A stretch of DNA of 64,000 bases. Origin: Pseudomonas viridiflava. Lineage in GTDB: Bacteria; Pseudomonadota; Gammaproteobacteria; Pseudomonadales; Pseudomonadaceae. The notes beneath the pieces were generated by a model. The model did not search any database and had not been told where the DNA came from. It saw nothing but the letters and a program-made list of their open reading frames with translations. A program made the translations under genes and the position numbers. Of the stretch, positions 58,925 to 64,000 are shown one piece after another. Location: positions 62,001 to 126,000 of the forward strand of contig NZ_UPSE01000533.1 of assembly GCF_900573885.1 (NCBI RefSeq), given 5' to 3'. Positions within the stretch are counted from its first letter, which is position 1, and each line of letters starts with the position of its first letter.

Positions 58925-59571
58925 GCAGTTGCACCCGTAGAGTTGGAAATCAGGTTATTGCGCTTGGCCAGTTCGACCAGCTCAAGAATATTGCCGACCT
59001 GCAATTTGCTGATCAGCCGGCTTTTGTACGTGCTGACGGTCTTCTCGCTTAACAGGAGTTCGTCAGCGATATCCTTGATGCGGTGCCCGGTCGCCAGGCT
59101 GCGCAGCACCGTCATTTCGCGGTCGGACAAGGTTTCCAACAGCTCCTTTTCCGAAGCGAGCTGACCGCTACCGTCCACCGAGGAGTATTCGGTGACCGGG
59201 AACAGCTTGTAACCGGACATCACCGTTTGCACGGCGTTGGTCAACTGCTTCAGGTCGCTGTCTTTCGCCACAAAACCCGACGCCCCGGCCCGCGCACAGC
59301 GGACGGCGTAGCGGCTCGCGTCAAGGCCGGAGAATACGATTACTTTTGGCGGGTTCGGCTGGCCATGCACGCGCTGCAGCACAGCAAAGCCGTCCAGCTG
59401 CGGCATGTCCATATCCAGAATAATCAAATCAGGCGTAAGCGAGCGCAACAGACTCACTACCTCCACCCCGTTTCTGGCCTCGCCGATCACTTCGTGCCCA
59501 GCGGTCTCCAACATAATTCGTGTAGCCATGCGGATAACCTCATGGTCGTCAGCAATCAATACTCTAGCCAA
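58894..59571 (-). CDS. NarL/LuxR-type response regulator
   Basis: 225 residues from a TTG at 59571, with GAGGTG about five bases upstream; earlier in-frame ATG codons add 49 residues outside any domain. Receiver: VLIADDHEVIRMATRIMLET, phospho-acceptor Asp in LIILDMDMPQLDGFAVLQ and Lys in GFVAKDSD. LuxR HTH: LSDREMTVLRSLATGHRIKD IADELLLSEKTVSTYKSRLI. The C-terminal tail is Ser/Thr-rich. Closest in type to BvgA/EvgA. No partner kinase is adjacent, although the phytochrome kinases are 1 kb away. Confidence 0.87.
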   Translation of the reverse strand: MARVLIADDHEVIRMATRIMLETAGHEVIGEARNGVEVVSLLRSLTPDLIILDMDMPQLDGFAVLQRVHGQPNPPKVIVFSGLDASRYAVRCARAGASGFVAKDSDLKQLTNAVQTVMSGYKLFPVTEYSSVDGSGQLASEKELLETLSDREMTVLRSLATGHRIKDIADELLLSEKTVSTYKSRLISKLQVGNILELVELAKRNNLISNSTGATAQSNAPLSTS

Positions 59572-59795
59572 GCTGCACCTCGATCTGTAATGACAATGGC
59601 TATCGCGATTGAATGGCCATGGCGCTGATCGTAGTACCGTTACGAGGTTTTTGTAGGAAAAAGGGAAGCAAACCGGGCAATACCGGCCGAAATCACGGGA
59701 AAGGTTGAGCCACGTCAACGGAAACCCCGGGCCCGAAACACGCGAAGGCTTACACGGGTTGCTGCGGGCGGGTTCATGAACGCGCGGAATGGAGG

Positions 59796-60068
59796 TTAGG
59801 GCTGGCGCTCGCCGTAGTCGCTGCCATCCAAGTGGATCGGCAATACATGCTTTACCAAAGGCTGGCCGTGTTGCAGTCCCATGCGAGTCAGTAGCTCAAC
59901 CGGGGTTTTCTTATCGAACTCTACAAAGTGGCTGGTGATGAGGCCGTCATCGGTCAATTCCCGCTCATCCAGAATGCACCACTCATCCAGCTCCTCAGCT
60001 GTAATGCCCAGCTGATCAGCAATTGCCTGCTGGAAACGCTCTTCGAGCGTGTCGTCAAAATCCTGCAT
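59796..60068 (-). CDS. Hypothetical acidic protein, 90 residues
   Basis: Starts at the ATG at 60068 with GGAGGTG upstream; an earlier ATG 16 codons away has no such site. The product (FDDTLEERFQQAIADQLGIT AEELDEW, LITSHFVEFDKKTPVELLTR) is acidic and looks like one helical and one beta part, with no export signal. It lies downstream of the tRNA-Leu terminator on the same strand. No family recognised. Confidence 0.65.
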   Translation of the reverse strand: MQDFDDTLEERFQQAIADQLGITAEELDEWCILDERELTDDGLITSHFVEFDKKTPVELLTRMGLQHGQPLVKHVLPIHLDGSDYGERQP

Positions 60069-60131
60069 GGGCACCTCCACTGAATGGACCGCCACGTTAC
60101 CGCACCGCGCGGCCATCGCGGCGCGAAATGC

Positions 60132-60170
60132 AAAAAAAGGGCCTACGCCGCGTGCGGTCGTAAGCCCTTA
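60132..60170 (-). terminator. Terminator of tRNA-Leu
   Basis: On the minus strand AAGGGCTTACG pairs with CGTAGGCCCTT and is followed by seven T (the A-run at 60132-60138). It lies eight bases past the tRNA end. Confidence 0.88.
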
Positions 60171-60177
60171 TTTCATG

Positions 60178-60263
60178 TGGTGCCCGGAGCCGGGGTCGAA
60201 CCGGCACGTTCAAAGAACGAGAGATTTTAAGTCTCTTGCGTCTACCAATTTCGCCATCCGGGC
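60178..60263 (-). tRNA. tRNA-Leu (UAA)
   Basis: 86 bases with encoded CCA. The 7-base acceptor stem GCCCGGA pairs with TCCGGGC, the anticodon loop reads CTTAAAA with anticodon TAA in the stem AGAGA/TCTCT, a class II variable arm is present, and the T-loop is GGTTCGACCCC. Confidence 0.97.
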
Positions 60264-60379
60264 GATGGTTGTGGCAGCGGCCGGTGAAAAGGCTGCGGCA
60301 CAGAACGAGGGCGGAATATATACAGCCATCGAACATGAAGCAAGCTTCAAGGCCCGTAGGAAATGGTTAGCCCTGAAAA

Positions 60380-60413
60380 GAAAAAACCCCGTAGATCAAT
60401 GAGCTACGGGGTC
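60380..60413 (-). terminator. Terminator of tRNA-Cys
   Basis: On the minus strand ACCCCGTAG pairs with CTACGGGGT and is followed by a T-run (A-run at 60381-60386). It lies ten bases past the tRNA-Cys end. Confidence 0.88.
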
Positions 60414-60422
60414 TTTCTATAA

Positions 60423-60496
60423 TGGAGGCCGAGGTCGGAATCGAACCGGCGTAAGCGGATTTGCAATCCGCGGCATAACCATTTTGCTACTCGGCC
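60423..60496 (-). tRNA. tRNA-Cys (GCA)
   Basis: 74 bases with encoded CCA. Acceptor stem GGCCGAG/CTCGGCC, anticodon GCA in the loop TTGCAAA, and T-loop GGTTCGATTCC. Confidence 0.97.
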
Positions 60497-60506
60497 TCAA
60501 AACGAA

Positions 60507-60527
60507 GACGCCGCAAACTGCGGCGTC
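60507..60527 (-). terminator. Hairpin between tRNA-Gly and tRNA-Cys
   Basis: GACGCCGC and GCGGCGTC form a perfect 8-base stem over five bases, followed on the minus strand by TTCGTTTT. It may end part of the tRNA-Gly transcript or serve as a processing signal. Confidence 0.6.
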
Positions 60528-60540
60528 AACGTCAACAAAC

Positions 60541-60616
<76 letters not shown>

Positions 60617-60681
60617 GTCTTGGTGACGGGCGCCATTCTATAGAATCCAAACACCCCGTCAACCCCTTGATTCAAAAAACT

Positions 60682-61239
60682 TTATTTTTCCTGATTGGGG
60701 TTCAGGTGCGGCCAGGCGGCGATCAGGTAATGCACCATCGACCACAACGTCAGCCCCGCCGCGACGATCAACAGACCAAATCCAACCACTACGCGGAACG
60801 TTTCCGAAGGCGGACTCGCCAGCAGAATAACCAGCGCCAGCATCTGCGCGGCGGTCTTCCATTTGCCGAGGTTGGACACGGCAACATGGGCACGCGCGCC
60901 CAGTTCGGCCATCCATTCGCGCAATGCGGAAATCACAATCTCGCGACCAATGATGATCACGGCCGGCAACGTCAGCCAAATGGTGTGGTGCTCTTCAACC
61001 AACACCACCAGCGCCACGGCGACCATCAACTTGTCAGCAACGGGATCCAGAAAGGCGCCAAACGGGGTGCTCTGCTCCCATCTGCGAGCCAGATAACCGT
61101 CCAGCCAATCGGTCGCCGCCGCCACTGCAAATACCGCACTGGCCGCCAGATAGCTCCAGGAAAACGGCAAATAGAACAGCAACAGGAAGATCGGAATCAG
61201 CAGAACGCGCAGAACGGTAAGCAGGTTGGGGATGTTCAT
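60682..61239 (-). CDS. pgsA: Phosphatidylglycerophosphate synthase
   Basis: 185 residues from the ATG at 61239; a GTG two codons earlier is also open. The enzyme joins CDP-diacylglycerol and glycerol 3-phosphate, the first step to phosphatidylglycerol and cardiolipin. The CDP-alcohol phosphotransferase signature is complete: [12 protein letters not shown] with [13 protein letters not shown]. Four to five membrane helices. It follows uvrC by 33 bases in the gacA-uvrC-pgsA operon and uses the product of GpsA, encoded at the other end of the window. Confidence 0.96.
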   Translation of the reverse strand: MNIPNLLTVLRVLLIPIFLLLFYLPFSWSYLAASAVFAVAAATDWLDGYLARRWEQSTPFGAFLDPVADKLMVAVALVVLVEEHHTIWLTLPAVIIIGREIVISALREWMAELGARAHVAVSNLGKWKTAAQMLALVILLASPPSETFRVVVGFGLLIVAAGLTLWSMVHYLIAAWPHLNPNQEK

Positions 61240-61272
61240 CGGCACAACTAGGCTGCAAGGTGAGCGGGCATT

Positions 61273-63099
61273 CTACTCGCTGTGCAAGGCCGCATAAATC
61301 GACTCGGCGAGCTTTTTACTAATTCCAGGCGCTTTGGCAATCTCGTCGCTGCTGGCGCGCTTCAATTCCTGCAAACCACCAAAGTGGTTGAGCAACTCGC
61401 GGCGCCGTTTCGGCCCCACGCCCGGCACTTCTTCCAGATTCGACGTGCGCCGTGTCTTGCTCCGGCGGGCGCGGTGGCCAGTAATTGCAAAGCGGTGCGA
61501 TTCATCGCGAATCTGCTGAATCAGGTGCAACGCTGGCGAATTGCCAGGCAAGGTAAACTCATGGGCGGCGTCGTTGAGGTACAAGGTTTCCAGGCCAGGT
61601 TTGCGGGTAACGCCCTTGGCCACGCCGAGCAATATCAGGTCCGGCACAGCCAGTTCCTGCAGCACTTCACGCGCCATCGACAGTTGGCCCTTGCCGCCGT
61701 CCACTAACAAGATGTCGGGCAGCTTGCCCTCGCCGTCCTTGATCTTGCTGAAACGCCGCGTCAGCGCCTGGTGCATGGCTGCGTAGTCATCGCCACCGGT
61801 TACGCCTTCGATGTTGTAGCGACGGTAGTCGGACTTCAGCGGCCCCTCCGGCCCGAACACCACGCAAGACGCCACAGTCGCTTCGCCGCTGGAATGGCTG
61901 ATGTCGAAACATTCCATGCGCTGCGGAATTTCGTCCATGTTCAGCGCTTGCGCCAGGGCTTCGAAGCGCGCCGCGATGTGTTGTCGGTCGGCCAGGCGCG
62001 AAGCCAGCGCCAGCTCGGCATTGGTCACCGCCAGATGCTGCCACTTGGCCCGTGTACCGCGCACCTTGTAGCTGATAGCCAATTCGCGCCCGCGCAGGGA
62101 ATGAATCGCTTCGATCAGTACCGGGAAATCTTCGTGGTCGGTGTTCACGATCAGTTCACTGGGCAAATCGCGCTCATGGCTGCCCAGATAATATTGCGCA
62201 AGGAACGCAGCCAGTACGTCACCCACGCCCTCCTCGATCGCCACTTGCGGGTAGAAATTCTTGCTGCCCAGGACGCGACCGCCGCGCACGCTGATGAGGT
62301 GCACGCAGGCGCCGCCGGGGTTGACCATAGCGGCAATCACATCCACATCGCCATTGCCGCCTTCCATGCTTTGCTGGTCCTGAACACGGCGCAGCAGGCC
62401 GATCTGGTCGCGCAACTCGGCGGCCTTTTCAAACTGCAGGTCCATGGCCGCCTGCTCCATGCCGGCAGACAACTCATCGGTCAGCGCATTGCTGCGTCCC
62501 TCAAGGAACATCACCGAGTGACGCACGTCTTCGGCGTACTCTTCAGCCGTTACCAGCCCGGCTACGCAAGGCCCTTTGCAGCGCTTGATCTGATATTGCA
62601 GGCAAGGCCGCGTGCGGTTTTTGAAGTAGCTGTCTTCACACTGACGGACGAGAAAGGTCTTCTGCAGAAGGCTCAGACTTTCACGAATGGCCCCAGCGCT
62701 GGGGTACGGACCGAAATAGCGGCCTTTTAGCTTCTTCGCGCCACGGTGGATGCTCAGGCGCGGGAATTCGCCATCAGACAGAAACACGTACGGGTAGGAT
62801 TTATCGTCGCGCAACAGAATGTTGTACGGCGGCCGCCACTGTTTGATCAGCGTCTGCTCCAGCAGCAACGCCTCGGTTTCATTGGCGGTGATGGTGGTTT
62901 CGATCTGAGCGATCTTCCCCACCAGAGCGGCGGTTTTTGGCGCCAGGCCGGTTTTGCGGAAATAACTGGCCAGGCGTTTTTTCAGATTTTTGGCTTTGCC
63001 CACATACAGTAACTTCCCCTCGGCATCGAACATTCGATACACGCCGGGGCGGCCACTGCTGGTCGCCAGAAAGGCACTGGGGTCAAACGGTTCGCTCAT
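61273..63099 (-). CDS. uvrC: Excinuclease ABC subunit C
   Basis: 608 residues from the ATG at 63099, one base past the gacA stop. UvrC makes the two cuts beside DNA damage marked by UvrAB. GIY-YIG nuclease domain at the start ([27 protein letters not shown]), UVR motif near 205-240 ([15 protein letters not shown]), RNase H-like C-terminal nuclease ([33 protein letters not shown]) and a final helix-hairpin-helix domain ([18 protein letters not shown]). Co-transcription with gacA is the standard gammaproteobacterial arrangement. Confidence 0.97.
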   Translation of the reverse strand: MSEPFDPSAFLATSSGRPGVYRMFDAEGKLLYVGKAKNLKKRLASYFRKTGLAPKTAALVGKIAQIETTITANETEALLLEQTLIKQWRPPYNILLRDDKSYPYVFLSDGEFPRLSIHRGAKKLKGRYFGPYPSAGAIRESLSLLQKTFLVRQCEDSYFKNRTRPCLQYQIKRCKGPCVAGLVTAEEYAEDVRHSVMFLEGRSNALTDELSAGMEQAAMDLQFEKAAELRDQIGLLRRVQDQQSMEGGNGDVDVIAAMVNPGGACVHLISVRGGRVLGSKNFYPQVAIEEGVGDVLAAFLAQYYLGSHERDLPSELIVNTDHEDFPVLIEAIHSLRGRELAISYKVRGTRAKWQHLAVTNAELALASRLADRQHIAARFEALAQALNMDEIPQRMECFDISHSSGEATVASCVVFGPEGPLKSDYRRYNIEGVTGGDDYAAMHQALTRRFSKIKDGEGKLPDILLVDGGKGQLSMAREVLQELAVPDLILLGVAKGVTRKPGLETLYLNDAAHEFTLPGNSPALHLIQQIRDESHRFAITGHRARRSKTRRTSNLEEVPGVGPKRRRELLNHFGGLQELKRASSDEIAKAPGISKKLAESIYAALHSE

Positions 63100-63100
63100 T

Positions 63101-63745
63101 TCAACTGGTGGCATCGACCATCCCGTGACGCACCGCCAGCAAGGCCAGCTCTACGTCACTGGTGATTTCCAGCTTTTCGAAAATGCGATAGCGGTAAGTG
63201 TTCACTGTTTTCGGCGAGAGGCAGAGTTTGTCGGAGATGGTCTGTACTTTTTGGCAACCGGCAATCATCAGGGCAATCTGGATTTCCCGTTCCGACAGCA
63301 GGTCGAACGGCGAACCGCTGGTCTGCGGCTGGAACGATTTCAGCGCCAATTGCTGGGCAATCTGCGGGCTGATATAGCGCTGCCCGCCAAATACCATGCG
63401 AATGGCCTGGACCATTTCTTCCAGTGCCGCGCCCTTGGTCAGATAGCCCGCTGCGCCAGCCTGGAGCAGTCGCGTGGGGAAAGGGTCGTCTTCACACACG
63501 GTGACGGCGATGACTTTCATATCCGGATGACTGCGAAGAAGTTTGCGCGTGGCTTCAAGACCACCGATGCCCGGCATTTTGATGTCCATCAGGACAACAT
63601 CCGGCTTGACCTCACGCGCCTTCTTCAGCGATTCCTCCCCAGAATCAGCCTGACCGACAACCTGAAGGCCGTCGATGTCGGCGAGCATGCGCGTAATACC
63701 GGTTCTAACCAGATCGTGGTCATCGACCACTAGCACCCTAATCAA
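63101..63745 (-). CDS. gacA: Response regulator GacA
   Basis: 214 residues from the TTG at 63745 with AGAGGTG upstream, the same start codon and length as P. aeruginosa GacA. Receiver domain [18 protein letters not shown] with Asp54 in [20 protein letters not shown]; LuxR HTH with [14 protein letters not shown] and [20 protein letters not shown]. Phosphorylated by GacS, it activates the small RNAs that titrate RsmA and so controls secondary metabolism, biofilm and virulence. A PA1611-like sensor that can enter this pathway lies at 2.6 kb. Confidence 0.97.
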   Translation of the reverse strand: MIRVLVVDDHDLVRTGITRMLADIDGLQVVGQADSGEESLKKAREVKPDVVLMDIKMPGIGGLEATRKLLRSHPDMKVIAVTVCEDDPFPTRLLQAGAAGYLTKGAALEEMVQAIRMVFGGQRYISPQIAQQLALKSFQPQTSGSPFDLLSEREIQIALMIAGCQKVQTISDKLCLSPKTVNTYRYRIFEKLEITSDVELALLAVRHGMVDATS

Positions 63746-64000
63746 GCGACACCTCTTGCGCGTCAAAGCCGCTTGTTTAAGCGGTCTTATGGGAAGGCGG
63801 ACACCTTAACAAAAAGTCCTCGCATGGCCTAGCTTGGCGCATAACGGTCAAATAGCCAACGCCAGAATATTGAGCACGGCCGATGAGATGCAATGGAAAA
63901 ACCGGGCTGCGCTGCAGAGTGAGACATGGACGGTGGCGCCGCGCGCGAGATGACTTTAGGCTTCGGTTATGACTGACCAAGCGCCTACTCCGGAACCTGA
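63746..64000. other. Upstream region of gacA
   Basis: About 255 bases to the right edge without a supported gene. It should hold the gacA promoter. One open frame on the minus strand (63777-63980) has no ribosome binding site and no family look. A right-edge gene cannot be judged. Confidence 0.5.

Noticed and set aside
63777-63980. Small gene upstream of gacA
   Set aside because: The minus-strand frame lacks a ribosome site and looks like random translation of a promoter region.

Overview
The window looks like a chromosomal stretch of a Pseudomonas-type gammaproteobacterium. The evidence is high GC coding DNA, the order gacA-uvrC-pgsA-tRNA-Gly-tRNA-Cys-tRNA-Leu at the right end, a gacA that starts at TTG, fabA-fabB beside a PA1611-like hybrid sensor and gpsA, a MASE2-type adenylate cyclase (CyaB) beside plcP-agt, and many short inverted repeats of the kinds common between Pseudomonas genes. 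I cannot fix the species. No prophage, insertion sequence, integrase, CRISPR array or rRNA gene was seen. One bacteriocin-immunity pair is the clearest candidate for horizontal transfer.

Layout. 1-6.6 kb: end of an unidentified gene, then sixA, a DUF4389 gene and gpsA leftward, and a hybrid sensor kinase and fabA-fabB rightward. 6.8-12.7 kb: rluB with a repetitive tail, a YdjA-type nitroreductase, trkH, and an AraC regulator divergent from an Mpo1-like protein and an HD-domain protein. 12.9-19 kb: cyaB facing the plcP-agt membrane lipid remodelling pair, with a four-repeat PhoB-type array upstream of plcP, then an AraC regulator, CsaA-like, EamA and SelW-like genes. 19-27.3 kb: a FimV-type polar protein away from its usual neighbours, a SlyA/MarR regulator, a DUF2804 gene, alkC and the 5-oxoprolinase genes pxpABC. 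27.5-32.6 kb: polyamine module (PotF-like binding protein, acetylpolyamine amidohydrolase, AraC regulator) and aceK. 32.8-36.9 kb: a FecI-FecR-TonB-receptor surface-signalling system. 36.9-42.1 kb: LysR, a secreted YtcJ-type amidohydrolase, a TorF-type porin and a PstS-OmpA fusion.

42.4-49.7 kb: glgP and then a run of small, poorly known genes (DUF2513, Rho-N/SAP-like, DUF3509-like, small membrane and secreted peptides) plus a class I glutamine amidotransferase. 49.9-51.9 kb: an S-type pyocin-like HNH DNase bacteriocin and its Im9-type immunity protein. 52-58.9 kb: a frameshifted DUF3087 gene, then a light-signalling operon (bacteriophytochrome, response regulator, PAS hybrid kinase, heme oxygenase) and a CigR-like protein. 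59-63.7 kb: a LuxR-type regulator, a small hypothetical gene, three tRNAs with their own terminators, pgsA, uvrC and gacA.

Three regulatory themes recur. Two-component and Gac/Rsm-linked signalling is represented by gacA and the PA1611-like sensor at opposite ends, plus the phytochrome relay. Phosphate starvation is represented by plcP-agt. Metal or heme acquisition is represented by the surface-signalling operon with a candidate Fur site. Functions are read from protein motifs and remembered family knowledge only; no database search was run.
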